From Phaeodactylum tricornutum CCAP 1055/1 (taxonomy: Eukaryota; Bacillariophyta; Bacillariophyceae; Surirellales; Neidiaceae), in assembly GCF_000150955.2 (NCBI RefSeq), contig NC_011679.1:124001-188000 (forward strand): DNA of 64,000 bases, read 5' to 3'. Below are positions 1 through 9,981 of the stretch, piece by piece. A model generated the notes under the pieces. That model did no database searches and was not told where the DNA came from. It was given only the letters and a program-made list of their open reading frames with translations. Position numbers and translations under genes: made by a program. How positions within the stretch are numbered: position 1 is the first letter of the stretch; each line of letters starts with the position of its first letter.

Positions 1-44
1 CAATCAGATACGTGTGGGTGGTTACCGAATAACCTTCCGCAACG

Positions 45-1664
45 ATGGTAGCGTGGCTCGTCCTGCTTACGCTTTCGTCACTGGAACTCGTAAACGGATG
101 GATCCACCAATGCACAGTAATGTCGCTGTACATTCGTCGACCCACGGTTAGCGCATCGCTCGCGTTCTCCCACGTCACCACGCATCTGGACGAACACGAC
201 CACGAATTCGGTGCGAATCGAACTCTCGAAACGTCCACAGGGACAACCCGCTACGATCTCGGTATTGGCAAGAACGCACCACTCGGATCGGCCTCCAATA
301 CGACGATTCCTGCTATGCTTGCCGGACCATCGGATCCAAACGTCCCCACCCCAGTTGCCACCGAGTCGACTCAATCCGTGCCTTTTTCGGCGGCTTCACG
401 GGGTGAAAACTGGGTGGCACTCGATCCGGTGCACAAGCCGTCCACTCCAGCATCGCGGACCCGCCATTCGCCCCATCCCGTATCCGAACAAACGGCAAAG
501 CCTGTGAACGGTCTATCCAGTACCCAAAAACCCGCACCCACCACGTCTCGGCGCATGGTGGCACGTGACAACCGATCGGCCAAGTTGCGTGCAGCCCTGT
601 GGGACGAAGGACACTACCAAAAGCACGAGTCGCCATTGCTGCCCTCGCACCCACACGACCCCACCACTAGCACTGCTGTTGCTGACACTACCAAACAATC
701 ATCCTCCACCGTTCCGAACGTCCACGAGATCGTCCAACGCTCAACCACCATTACGGCGGATGGACCATCCCCGCCAACGGCCTTTTATCCCGACATTGAT
801 CTTTCCATTCCCGATTCCGTATACGCTGACGACGGATCGGTGGATCTAGTATGGGATCTCTTGCGCTGGGATGCCTACCAAGAAGCCCAGCGCGAGCCAC
901 TATTGGTCTCCTTTTTGTATTCCACTATTCTCAACCATCCATCACTGGAAAGCTCCTTGTCTTTCCTTTTGGCCAACCGCCTCCAAAGCCCCGCCATGAT
1001 GATTTCCACACAGCTCCAGTCTCTCATCTACGCTTCCCTCCAACGCTGTCCCATCTTTCGAAGGGCTCTCCGGGCGGATCTCATGGCCGTCCGAGATCGT
1101 GATCCCGCCGTACAATCGCTACCCGACGTGTTTTTGTACTTTAAAGGATTCCACGCGCTCGAATCACACCGCGTCGCGCATACTCTTTGGAAAAAGCAAA
1201 ATAAACGCGTGCTGGCGCAATACCTGCAGTCCCAAGTCTCCCAAACCTTCCAAATCGACATTCATCCGAACGCAACCTTTGGTATGGGAATTATGCTGGA
1301 CCACGGGACGGGAATTGTCGTTGGGGAAACCGCGGCGGTCGGACACAACTGCTCTATTCTGCATCACGTTACCTTGGGGGGATCCGGTAAAAAAGGAGTG
1401 GATCGACACCCCCGGGTCGGTAACGGTGTCTTGCTTGGAGCCGGGGCCACTGTACTAGGTCCCGTCCACATTGGCGACGGCTCTCAGGTCGGTGCAGGCA
1501 CTCTGGTCATTTCTGATTTGCCCTCCCATTGCGTCGCCGTCGGTGTTCCGGCACGCATCATTGGCAGCTTTATTGACGTTACGGAACAGCCTTCGATCGG
1601 TATGAATCAAATTATGGACGAAAACCGAAAGATTGTTGCGACGTTTGAATCGGACGGGATATGA
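45..1664 (+). CDS. SAT: Serine O-acetyltransferase (CysE family)
   Basis: Transfers acetyl from acetyl-CoA to L-serine, giving O-acetylserine for cysteine synthesis. Single open frame of 539 codons. The catalytic part is about residues 265-525: a helical N-terminal region, then left-handed beta-helix hexapeptide repeats. Visible family motifs are DIHPNATFGMGIMLDHGTG (the active-site Asp-His pair lies in LDHGTG), VVGETAAVG and HHVTLGGSGK. About 260 residues of Pro/Ser/Thr-rich, low-complexity sequence precede the enzyme; bacterial CysE has no such extension. The first about 18 residues (MVAWLVLLTLSSLELVNG, followed by W) form a signal peptide with an aromatic residue after the likely cleavage site, compatible with ASAF-type plastid import. 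ATG at 45 is the first in frame. The enzyme call is firm; the location is inferred. Confidence 0.93.
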   Translation: MVAWLVLLTLSSLELVNGWIHQCTVMSLYIRRPTVSASLAFSHVTTHLDEHDHEFGANRTLETSTGTTRYDLGIGKNAPLGSASNTTIPAMLAGPSDPNVPTPVATESTQSVPFSAASRGENWVALDPVHKPSTPASRTRHSPHPVSEQTAKPVNGLSSTQKPAPTTSRRMVARDNRSAKLRAALWDEGHYQKHESPLLPSHPHDPTTSTAVADTTKQSSSTVPNVHEIVQRSTTITADGPSPPTAFYPDIDLSIPDSVYADDGSVDLVWDLLRWDAYQEAQREPLLVSFLYSTILNHPSLESSLSFLLANRLQSPAMMISTQLQSLIYASLQRCPIFRRALRADLMAVRDRDPAVQSLPDVFLYFKGFHALESHRVAHTLWKKQNKRVLAQYLQSQVSQTFQIDIHPNATFGMGIMLDHGTGIVVGETAAVGHNCSILHHVTLGGSGKKGVDRHPRVGNGVLLGAGATVLGPVHIGDGSQVGAGTLVISDLPSHCVAVGVPARIIGSFIDVTEQPSIGMNQIMDENRKIVATFESDGI

Positions 1665-2060
1665 CTTTGAACGGTTGACGGTGAATCCACGATGGTTGTA
1701 ACGAGAAATCAATGCTCATTGTAGTTTTTGGATATGAATAGTCGTGCAGTGTTTCTACCATTTTTACTTTTCCCAGTACTTTACACATGTGTAATCAATA
1801 CTGACAATTCCAACCAAGCAGAACTTTTCCAACGCTTTTTTCTCACAGACAGACCGGATATGGAAAAGAGACACCGCTAAGCCAATCACCGTGTTTTTGA
1901 CGGGGAAATTGTTATTCATCGTCTGGCAGTAGTACCTTTTCAGAAGCCATTCATTTTTCTCAGCGTCTCGGGCGTGCCCGAACGAATTTCCTTCGCCATC
2001 ACAAAATTTGACTTCCCTTTTGACCGTGAATGATCCGTACCAGCTTGCGGCTCACCCACC
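1665..2060. other. Intergenic, SAT to helicase
   Basis: About 395 bp between two genes in the same direction, holding the SAT 3' end and the helicase promoter. No conserved frame or repeat was seen. Confidence 0.5.
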
Positions 2061-4301
2061 ATGGTCCAGCCCAAAGTGCGATCCAATGTAAAAAAGGAAC
2101 AGAGAAAGGCAGAGTCAGAGAAGGAAGTGGAGATACTGACAAAACGTGTCGTGGAAGAAGCTCCTGCTCGCGGTTATGCGCCACCAATCGACCAACGGGT
2201 AGCCTTTCGGGCCCTCGCCATTTCGCAAGTCACACTACGAGGCTTGGAAAGCGCCAAAACACCGTTCACCACCATGACAGATATTCAAAACGCCTGCATA
2301 CCTCATGCATTGGCAGGCAGAGATATTCTGGGAGCTGCGAGGACGGGCAGTGGAAAGACGTTGGCGTTCCTCATTCCCGTGTTGGAGTGTTTGTACCGCA
2401 ACCGGTTCTCTCCCGTCGACGGTCCCGGTGCCGTCGTGCTGTCGCCAACCCGTGAACTTGCGGTACAAATATTCCAAGTTCTCCGTATGGCTGGAAAGTA
2501 CCACGCCTTTTCGGTGGGCCTTTTGATTGGCGGTAAACGCGACTTTTTTGAAGAACAAAACCAGGTTGGTTCGACAAACATTATCATTGCGACCCCGGGA
2601 CGCTTACTGCAGCATCTGGAACAGACACCGAATTTTGATACGTCCGATCTACGAATGCTTGTGCTGGATGAGGCTGACCGCGTCCTAGATATGGGTTTTC
2701 GGGATCAATTGGTACGAATTCTCGAATATCTTCCGACGGAGCAACGGCAAACTTTGTTGTTCTCAGCGACGCAAACAAATGATGTGTCCCATTTGGCGAC
2801 GATGAGTTTACAAAAACCTGAATATCTCGGGGTTCACGACAAGGAAAAAACGTCGACGCCCGACGCGCTTCAACAGTCGTATGTTGTCGTTCCACTCGAG
2901 CACAAACTGGACGCGGTTTACTCCTTTGTGAAGTCACATTTAAAAAACAAATCGATTATCTTCTTTGCCACCTGCTCACAAGTACGATACGCTTGGGAAT
3001 TATTCTGTTCGCTACGACCAGGCATACCAGTCATGGCGTTGCACGGAAAATTGGTACAGACGAAACGGACCGAAATATACTTTGACTATTTGCAGAGACC
3101 ACACGCGGTATTGTTTGCGACCGACATTGCCGCGCGCGGTTTGGATTTTAAGGACGTCGACTGGGTCGTGCAGGCAGACGCGCCCGAGGACAAGGCCATG
3201 TACATTCATCGTGCCGGTCGTACGGCACGGTATCGCGCGGGTGGGAAATCACTTTTGATGTTGACACCGCCCGAGGAAAAGAACGGCTTTATCGAGCTCG
3301 TTCAGGGAAAGAAGGCAGCCAAGGTTCCCTTGAAAAAGCTTAGTATAAATCCCACCAAGACTGTGGTCGTTACGGAACGAGCTGCCTCGTTGGTGGCGTC
3401 CAATCCAAATTTAAATCGACTCGCCAAAAAGGCGTACGAAAGCTACATCCGTTCCATTTTTCTCATGCCGAACCGAGAAATTTTTGACGTGAAAGACATG
3501 TCTCTCGATGGTTTTGCCAAGTCGCTGGGCTTGGCATCCACACCAAATTTGCGCTTTTTGAAGAATTCCGCCAAGGACAGAGAGGAATTGAGAAGTGTCA
3601 AAAACGTGAATCGAAAGCTGCAAAAGCTAAAGGATCAAATAAAGGCAGAAAAGCTTGCCAAAAAGATTGCTAGGTTGGGAAGTTCTGGTTTGGCCAGTCA
3701 AAGTTCCGTCGCCAAAGAGGAAGACGATGGTAGCGACGATGATATTCTGGTACCCAAGAATCGCCAGACGGCCGAAGATGACGACGATGAGTCGCTTCCA
3801 GAATCCAAGGTTCACGAAGTTTCTCAAAGCAGGAAACGTAAGAAGATCCGGATAGACATATCCAACACCACGAACAAGCGTATTGTATTTGGAGAGGATG
3901 GGGAAGAAGAAGACCTCAAGGGTATGATCAAGGCCAACGCCGGGGCGATTGAGCATATTGGGAATGACAAGGAAGGACTCGAGCAGGCCACGGATGAATA
4001 TATGCAACAAGTACGTGAGCGTTTGCGCAGTAATTTTGAAAAGGACAAGGCGGACGAGAAAGAGCGCGTTCGGGCCAAGCACAAGAAGCGCCGTATACAA
4101 GAGAAGGGAGCCAAAGACGAAGATGAGCCCGTGCATGGGTCGGCAATTTTGGCAGGTGACAGTGTTGACTCGGATAGCGAGGCTTCCGCATCATCGTCAA
4201 GTAGCGCTGATACCAGCCGTTCGGATGGTGACTCTGCGGCTGGTGAAGACGACCTTGCCGCCCAGGAGGCCATGGCACTATCTCTAATTCGTGGTACATA
4301 G
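2061..4301 (+). CDS. DBP4: DEAD-box RNA helicase, DBP4/DDX10 type
   Basis: ATP-dependent RNA helicase; yeast Dbp4 frees U14 snoRNA from pre-rRNA during 18S maturation in the nucleolus. Single frame, 746 aa. Motifs in order: Q-motif region TTMTDIQNACIP, Walker A AARTGSGKT (about 92-100), PTRELAVQI, DEAD box LVLDEADRVLDMGF (about 205), SAT motif LLFSATQT, TDIAARGLDF and HRAGRTARY. After the helicase core comes the Dbp4-type extension, with KSLGLASTPNLRF and a basic/acidic coiled tail rich in Asp, Glu and Lys (about 500-740), typical of nucleolar helicases. ATG at 2061 gives the family's usual N-terminus. It converges with the THUMP methyltransferase gene only 28 bp downstream. Confidence 0.93.
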   Translation: MVQPKVRSNVKKEQRKAESEKEVEILTKRVVEEAPARGYAPPIDQRVAFRALAISQVTLRGLESAKTPFTTMTDIQNACIPHALAGRDILGAARTGSGKTLAFLIPVLECLYRNRFSPVDGPGAVVLSPTRELAVQIFQVLRMAGKYHAFSVGLLIGGKRDFFEEQNQVGSTNIIIATPGRLLQHLEQTPNFDTSDLRMLVLDEADRVLDMGFRDQLVRILEYLPTEQRQTLLFSATQTNDVSHLATMSLQKPEYLGVHDKEKTSTPDALQQSYVVVPLEHKLDAVYSFVKSHLKNKSIIFFATCSQVRYAWELFCSLRPGIPVMALHGKLVQTKRTEIYFDYLQRPHAVLFATDIAARGLDFKDVDWVVQADAPEDKAMYIHRAGRTARYRAGGKSLLMLTPPEEKNGFIELVQGKKAAKVPLKKLSINPTKTVVVTERAASLVASNPNLNRLAKKAYESYIRSIFLMPNREIFDVKDMSLDGFAKSLGLASTPNLRFLKNSAKDREELRSVKNVNRKLQKLKDQIKAEKLAKKIARLGSSGLASQSSVAKEEDDGSDDDILVPKNRQTAEDDDDESLPESKVHEVSQSRKRKKIRIDISNTTNKRIVFGEDGEEEDLKGMIKANAGAIEHIGNDKEGLEQATDEYMQQVRERLRSNFEKDKADEKERVRAKHKKRRIQEKGAKDEDEPVHGSAILAGDSVDSDSEASASSSSSADTSRSDGDSAAGEDDLAAQEAMALSLIRGT

Positions 4302-4329
4302 AATTTATTGTTTAGACCAATTCGTATGA

Positions 4330-5964
4330 CTAGGATTGCAGAAATCGTTTAGCATTCCCTTTGCTTCGGTTACGATGCTGAGCGAGTTTTTTAATTCGTT
4401 CCCGATGATTATCGGTTTGACGATGATTTTCGGTTCCTCTACCCACACATACCACCCACGCAAGAATACCACCAATGTTGACAGGAAAGATTGACTCGCA
4501 GGGCAAGCACCACGTGTTGGGAATACGGTGATTTGCGTTACGCAATTCTTCGAGGATTGGTACGTGCGCGCCACAAAGAAGGACCATTCGACCAGACGTT
4601 GGTCGCAACAAGCGTGCAAGTTCACTGAACAAAAGTGTCATCATTTGGGATAGTTTTCCGCTACTGAGGCAGGTCTGACCAAAGGGTAAGTCTGACACGA
4701 TCACATCCACACATCCGTCACGCATGGGTACGAGACATGCGTCCCAGACAAGCAAGTCCGCGGCACCGGATGACTGACTCTCTGTGCGTTGTACAGTGCG
4801 GCATTCGCGGACGTAACGGGCAGCAATGGGCCCCAGCTGATTGTGACCCAGAACCAAATCTCCACCGACCGCGTAAACTGGGATGCCTTGCAACGTCGCT
4901 TCCAGGGGTATGGTTCCAATGCCAACACACGGATCAAGAACGACATCACCAGGTTGTAGCTTTGCTTGATGCAGCAGTATTTGTGCCGTACTAGGGCGTA
5001 GTCGCAAAACTTTCGACAAGACTTGACCGGAAAGATAGGGCCTACTTACATCCGGGGGAAGAGCTCCTTTGTCGAACGACTTGGCTCCCAGATATTGATA
5101 GGGTCGTGTGGCCAGGCCAATTGCGACACGGTTCGAACGCAGGAGCAGCACAATTTCGATATCGTAATTCTCCAAATCCACAATCCAAGTCTTGCCAAAC
5201 TTGTCGGGAATGACAAAGCTGGCGGCCCGTGTCAGGAGTTCTTGTCGCGAATAGGAAAAACTCTTACTGTCGTTGCGGAGGCAGCTCAGTCGATACCGTA
5301 CCGGCTCCTTCCCGGAAAGCCGATTCCGTATCGATTCTTTTTGCGACACTGTCAAGTTCCAGCAGTCCATCACGTACCGTTCCCAAACCTGCAAAACACT
5401 GTCAAACATGTCTTGCTTACAGTGTTGTTGAAAGACTTGTAAAGCCTGGTCGATCGATTGCGATTCGCTGATATTCACGTTCTGCTCCTCCCAAAGATCC
5501 ACCAATAACAACAGTGGCCCAACGCAACGAAGACTGTCTACCAAAGTTGTCGTCGCGTTTGTGACAATACGCAGCCACACAACTCCTTGCAAAGCTCCCG
5601 GAGTATTCCAAACGATACGTGTATCATCGTAACCCACACTCAATGTGGACGTCTGATCGATGTGCATCGTTCCGGTCGGTGCACGGCAGGTGGCAGTCCC
5701 CGTGCTTTCGTTCTGTCGAGCTCGCTTTTTGCCTTTGCGTTGTTGCGAGGACTGATGAGCGACTAGTTTGTCCCGCATCTGTTGGGCATACTTGGCTTCG
5801 CTCTCGTCACGGTCTCCATCGGCACCGTAGTCGTACTCCACTTGACCGACAACGTCCACACGCACCGTCATCGTTGACCGGCCGTCCCTCGTGAGTTGCT
5901 CGTGCAACATGGATTGGACCACATGCTGCAGTCCGCGAGGAACCAATGCCAAATACGAATTCAT
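4330..5964 (-). CDS. THUMP-domain RNA guanine-N2 methyltransferase (THUMPD2/3-like)
   Basis: Predicted SAM-dependent methyltransferase making N2-methylguanosine in tRNA or U6 snRNA. Single frame, 544 aa. The N-terminal half carries a divergent THUMP/ferredoxin-like region, including YRLSCLRNDSKSFSYSR. The C-terminal Rossmann domain has the SAM-binding motif DVVLDPCVGIGTIPLEA and the catalytic SDLPFG tetrapeptide region (about 423), the eukaryotic THUMPD form of the (N/D)PP(Y/F) motif. YQYLGAKSFDKGALPPDVSRP matches the linker seen in this group. The conserved motifs do not separate THUMPD3 (tRNA) from THUMPD2 (U6). Its 3' end nearly abuts the convergent helicase gene. Confidence 0.85.
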   Translation of the reverse strand: MNSYLALVPRGLQHVVQSMLHEQLTRDGRSTMTVRVDVVGQVEYDYGADGDRDESEAKYAQQMRDKLVAHQSSQQRKGKKRARQNESTGTATCRAPTGTMHIDQTSTLSVGYDDTRIVWNTPGALQGVVWLRIVTNATTTLVDSLRCVGPLLLLVDLWEEQNVNISESQSIDQALQVFQQHCKQDMFDSVLQVWERYVMDCWNLTVSQKESIRNRLSGKEPVRYRLSCLRNDSKSFSYSRQELLTRAASFVIPDKFGKTWIVDLENYDIEIVLLLRSNRVAIGLATRPYQYLGAKSFDKGALPPDVSRPYLSGQVLSKVLRLRPSTAQILLHQAKLQPGDVVLDPCVGIGTIPLEATLQGIPVYAVGGDLVLGHNQLGPIAARYVRECRTVQRTESQSSGAADLLVWDACLVPMRDGCVDVIVSDLPFGQTCLSSGKLSQMMTLLFSELARLLRPTSGRMVLLCGAHVPILEELRNANHRIPNTWCLPCESIFPVNIGGILAWVVCVGRGTENHRQTDNHRERIKKLAQHRNRSKGNAKRFLQS

Positions 5965-5970
5965 TAACTG

Positions 5971-6000
5971 TATGTGTGTGTGTGTAGGTGTGTGTAGGTG
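5971..6000. repeat. GT microsatellite
   Basis: Imperfect GT-rich repeat directly upstream of the THUMP methyltransferase start codon (start at 5964 on the minus strand), so it lies in its 5' UTR or promoter. Confidence 0.8.
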
Positions 6001-6432
6001 AAATGATAGTGTGAGAGACGAGCAGGAACATTGCTTCTGCGAAGAGGGGAGGAGGCCTGGGAATGTCCGATATGGTAGCCACTAGAGTATGGTACACTCA
6101 CTGGCTTGCCGAACCGGACTCCTATGCATGATTGACAAGTGACATAGGGAATGTACACGATGTTTCACTTTGAAAATATTTGAAATGATCCGTCAGCCGA
6201 CTGTGACATTCGCGTTCTGGGGAGTACCGGGAAATGTCGATGTCACAGTTAATGTCACAGTCCGTCGCACGCTCTTTACCATTTCGGTATTGTTTTTCGG
6301 ATCGGTCTCTACAAGTTGGAGGAACCCACCATGGCACCATCAGCCTAGCTCAGAATCAGCCTGTACTGTTACGTCCTATCAGAAAACCATTTCTTTCTCG
6401 TTCCATTATTTCTTCTCATGAATTACCAGTAA
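6001..6432. other. Intergenic divergent region
   Basis: About 430 bp between the divergent THUMP methyltransferase and GH28 genes, presumably holding both promoters. Overlapping short frames show no family features. An in-frame TAA lies just upstream of the GH28 ATG. A CGACTGTGA motif lies near 6198. Confidence 0.5.
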
Positions 6433-7788
6433 ATGGGGAGCAATGCGCATCGCCATCTCGAGCTCGACGTTCAAGATTACCAAAGTAGCCAAAATGGGGG
6501 GCGTCGGGATGACACTGCCGCTTTCGAACAAGCCATTGACATTATTCGAAGTAATGGAGGCGGTCGACTGATTATACCCGGAGCTCCAGACGGATCCTTC
6601 AACCTATACCGTATCCGACCCATCAATCTCACATCCCACCTGGTCTTGTTTTTGCAAAAGAATGCCGTCATAACCGCGATTGCCGACGAATCCGTGTGGC
6701 CTCTCATTCCGCCCTTGCCCAGCTATGGACAAGGACGGGACCACGTCGGCCCGCGTTACAGTAGTCTATTACACGGGGAATACCTCACCAACATCACTAT
6801 ACGGGGTGAACCAGACAGTCCCGGAATCATTGACGGGCAAGGGCGATACTGGTGGGACCGGCGCCGCCACAATCGGGATCGATACACCCGGGGTCACTTG
6901 GTGGAATTCATGTATTCCTCCCGGATCCGTATGTATAATCTACGTTTGCAAAATTCGCCCTTTTGGACCAACCATTTTTACGATTGCGACGACGTGCATG
7001 TGCAAAATGTGCACGTCAAAGCGCCCTGGAGTTCGCCTAATACCGACGGATGGGATCCCGACAGTAGTCGGAACGTCCTGATTGAAGACTCCACCTACCG
7101 GGGCGGCGATGATTGCGTGGCAATCAAATCGGGATGGGACTGTTTCGGCATCGACTACGACACACCGTCGGAAAATATTACCATCCGCAACGTTACGTGC
7201 CAAGGGCCGTACGCAGGAATTGCGATTGGGACCGAAATGAGTGGCGGTGTGAGAAATGTGACCGTAGAAAACGTTACTTTCACGTACGCCAACAAACCGG
7301 CGAACATTAAAACCGGAAACACTCGGGGCGGATACGTGCATGATGTTGTGTATCAAAACATTCGAATAACGGGGCATATTGACCAGGCTATTCATGTGGA
7401 CATGTACCATTATCATAACACTCCAAATCCGTCCTGCTCCAACAATTATCAACCCAATCAGTTGCCGCATCTACGAGACCTCTACTTTTTCAATTTTGAA
7501 GGAACCCAAGCATTGACAGAGAGTCACGAAGTCTTCCACTTTGTAGGCCTTCCCGAAAGTCCAATCGAATACGTCTTCTTGGAGAACATATCGTTTCCGA
7601 CTCCGGTGTCGAGTTTGGGATGGAATTGCTCAAATGTGCAGGGCTCTGTGAAGAATAACAGTGTCACCCCTTGGCCTCCCTGTCCCGAATTTCCGTCGGT
7701 GACGGTGGAAAATTCTGAGACGATGTCACCTTGGAATGCTTTCCTCACTTTTCTCTTCTTGACAACAGCGGTCCTTGGGAGAGCGTAA
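6433..7788 (+). CDS. Glycoside hydrolase family 28, polygalacturonase-like
   Basis: Predicted pectin (alpha-1,4-galacturonan) hydrolase with a right-handed beta-helix; 451 aa. GH28 signature motifs are present in order: NTDGWDPDSSRNV (203-215, catalytic Asp in NTDG), GGDDCVAIKSG (catalytic Asp pair at 226-227), GIAIGTEMSGGVRNV (262-276) and NIKTGNTRGGYV (291-302). The GTEMSGG form places it with the plant/bacterial exo-type branch rather than classical fungal endo-PGs. Several N-x-S/T sites suggest secretion, but no signal peptide follows ATG 6433, which has a stop codon just upstream in frame. A signal peptide could lie in an unseen 5' exon. The C-terminus ends in a hydrophobic stretch (WNAFLTFLFLTTAVLG) that could be a membrane or GPI-type tail. 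Confidence 0.88.
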   Translation: MGSNAHRHLELDVQDYQSSQNGGRRDDTAAFEQAIDIIRSNGGGRLIIPGAPDGSFNLYRIRPINLTSHLVLFLQKNAVITAIADESVWPLIPPLPSYGQGRDHVGPRYSSLLHGEYLTNITIRGEPDSPGIIDGQGRYWWDRRRHNRDRYTRGHLVEFMYSSRIRMYNLRLQNSPFWTNHFYDCDDVHVQNVHVKAPWSSPNTDGWDPDSSRNVLIEDSTYRGGDDCVAIKSGWDCFGIDYDTPSENITIRNVTCQGPYAGIAIGTEMSGGVRNVTVENVTFTYANKPANIKTGNTRGGYVHDVVYQNIRITGHIDQAIHVDMYHYHNTPNPSCSNNYQPNQLPHLRDLYFFNFEGTQALTESHEVFHFVGLPESPIEYVFLENISFPTPVSSLGWNCSNVQGSVKNNSVTPWPPCPEFPSVTVENSETMSPWNAFLTFLFLTTAVLGRA

Positions 7789-8447
7789 TTTAAAGGCATA
7801 TCGGCTACTCCGCCGCTGGCACTTGCATCGGCTGTAAGCAGCTCGGACTCCATCTTGCCTTCTTTTTTGGAATACCTTTGTTTATATTGTGGCCCCCGTT
7901 ATCAGCCTTGTCGACAATGTCTAGCCAATAAATGACACCAACTAATGTGGACGGAGAGTGTATCACATCAATCTATGTTATGGCTGAGTCGCGGTATGCA
8001 TTATTACATATTTGACTCAATCGTCAGTGTTCTTGATTTGTTCACTAGATAGAACTAAGCGTTTTCGGGGTAGCGCCACCTTTGTGTCAAAATACCAGCA
8101 CATTACTGTTAGTTTTGTGCTGTCCATGCTCATTGCAAGACGTCGTCCGCATTTCAGGTGCGACTTTTCCTACCACGAAATTTGGCACTCTCGGCAAAGC
8201 AAATTCACAGTCAACTCTGATGTAAGGCAATGCACCACTTCTTTCCTTTCCATACAGCTGCCTGTCGCCGCCAGGATCAATGATCAGGGCTCTGAGCTGT
8301 CCCAGCGGAAGAGGAGTGATTTACTGGGGCTGCTCTATTCCGACCTTGATTTCCCGCAAGATTCTCTCGGCCAATTCGTTCCAGTCTTTGGCACCGAGCG
8401 CGTGCCCAGATTTGTGGTCGGCACACAGGACATTCCGTAGGTGCATC
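7789..8447. other. Intergenic, GH28 to PUS1
   Basis: About 660 bp. It contains the motif TTCACAGTCA (8204-8213), the reverse of the recurrent TGACTGTGAA. No separate gene is supported. The PUS1 frame extends back to an alternative ATG at 8280. Confidence 0.5.
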
Positions 8448-9938
8448 ATGAGTGACAGAAACAACGAGGGAATTGCGACTCTTGTTGACACAAGCGGAGC
8501 CTCGAAGCAGACCGAGTCACCCCACCAGCCTTCACCTACGACAGAAGTGGCTCCGCAAGAGGGATCGCCACCCGGTAAGAACAAGACCAAGCGCAAGCGC
8601 AACGATGCCAGCGACGTCACTTGGCGAAGCCGACAACGTGATAGTGAATACAATACTGGTTCTTACGCTAATCCAGAGCAACGCAGCCTATACAACATCC
8701 AACTGCCCTCCTTTGTCACGGAACAAGAAGATGGGAAGGATGCCGAACCAGAAACGCCAAAACGCGTGAAGAAAAAAGTTGCCTTTTTGCTGGCCTACGT
8801 TGGCACTAACTACGGCGGGTTTCAAATCAATGATGGCCAGCGTACACCCCAAGCAGAATTCGAGCTTGCTATGCTTCGAACTCGGCTTCTTCTGCCCTGC
8901 AACTTTGGAAGTCCGCACAAATACAGCTGGAGTACATCTGGGCGAACGGACAAGGGTGTTCACGCTTGCGCGCAAGTTGTATCGGCCAAGGTTGAACTCT
9001 TGCCAGATCAGACAATGGCAGAAGTGCGAGACGAAATGAACACCGTGCTACCGGATGATGTTCGTGTCTTGGATGTCGTCCGCACTACGCGCAACTTCTG
9101 CGCCAAAACCCAACGTGACCGTGTCCGCTATCAGTATATGATCCCTTCATTTGTCTTTGCCGATGCCGACACGCTTCGAGTTCTTTTCAAGGACGTAGTA
9201 GGGCATTCTAACAGAGGGCAAAGCAAAGCCGAGCTACTGCTCCCTGAAGAATTAAAATCAATACAGTCTGCATTGAAAGATTTTAGGGCAAATCCTATGC
9301 ATATTGCAAAGCTGCAAGAGGCGCTTCAAGTCTACGAAGGCACACATGCCTTTCACAACTTTTCCCGTGGTGTTAAAGCAAACGAGGCCCGTGCGGCTCG
9401 TTACATCGAGAGGTTTCACGTAGAAGAACCCATTGTCTTTCCGAACGGAGTGGAATGGATTCCAACACAAGTCCTCGGCCAATCTTTTCTCCTAAACCAA
9501 ATCCGCAAAATGGTGTGTATGGCAATGGATGTGGCGCGAGGCGTGGTCCCATTGACCAATGTATCACGAGCACTTGAGCGACAGTCCGACGTTCGAATCA
9601 ATGTGGCACCGGCGCAAGGATTATTTTTAGAAATGAGCTATTACGGAGGCTATAACCGACGTAAACTGACCAGTCACAATGATTTGGAAGACCTTGACTG
9701 GGCGGACGAGTCTACGGAAGCATACCAAAGATGGAACGACTTTCGACACAATAGAATAATGCAGCACATTGCGGAAGAAGAAGACAGCGACGGCAACTTT
9801 GTCAAATATTTATTCCAACAAGAATACGTATTTGAGGCTTCCAAGCAATACCAATCAAGTACCGACAGGCTACCGAACGAAAAAGAAGGTACGCCGGGCT
9901 CAAACCAACAGGTTTATAATAATAATGATAGCGTTTGA
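8448..9938 (+). CDS. PUS1: tRNA pseudouridine synthase, PUS1-like (TruA family)
   Basis: Isomerises uridine to pseudouridine in tRNA and other RNAs. From ATG 8448 the protein is 496 aa. The TruA core starts at KVAFLLAYVGTNYGGFQ. The catalytic Asp is in SGRTDKGVHACAQVV. Later PUS1-type blocks are GTHAFHNFSRGVKA, QVLGQSFLLNQIRKMV and APAQGLFLEMSYYGGYN. The N-terminal lead is basic and low complexity (KNKTKRKRND), a possible nuclear signal. The same frame has an upstream ATG at 8280 that would add 56 residues rich in Ser and Arg and poor in acids, a possible mitochondrial presequence. PUS1 vs PUS3: the C-terminal motifs favour PUS1. Confidence 0.9.
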   Translation: MSDRNNEGIATLVDTSGASKQTESPHQPSPTTEVAPQEGSPPGKNKTKRKRNDASDVTWRSRQRDSEYNTGSYANPEQRSLYNIQLPSFVTEQEDGKDAEPETPKRVKKKVAFLLAYVGTNYGGFQINDGQRTPQAEFELAMLRTRLLLPCNFGSPHKYSWSTSGRTDKGVHACAQVVSAKVELLPDQTMAEVRDEMNTVLPDDVRVLDVVRTTRNFCAKTQRDRVRYQYMIPSFVFADADTLRVLFKDVVGHSNRGQSKAELLLPEELKSIQSALKDFRANPMHIAKLQEALQVYEGTHAFHNFSRGVKANEARAARYIERFHVEEPIVFPNGVEWIPTQVLGQSFLLNQIRKMVCMAMDVARGVVPLTNVSRALERQSDVRINVAPAQGLFLEMSYYGGYNRRKLTSHNDLEDLDWADESTEAYQRWNDFRHNRIMQHIAEEEDSDGNFVKYLFQQEYVFEASKQYQSSTDRLPNEKEGTPGSNQQVYNNNDSV

Positions 9939-9981
9939 TTGTAGTGAAGAAAAGAGCACCCCGTTCTATTTCTAGCAATAC

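Noticed and set aside
9580-9600. GTTCGAATC as a tRNA T-loop
   Set aside because: Lies inside the PUS1 coding frame with no matching acceptor stem or D-arm.
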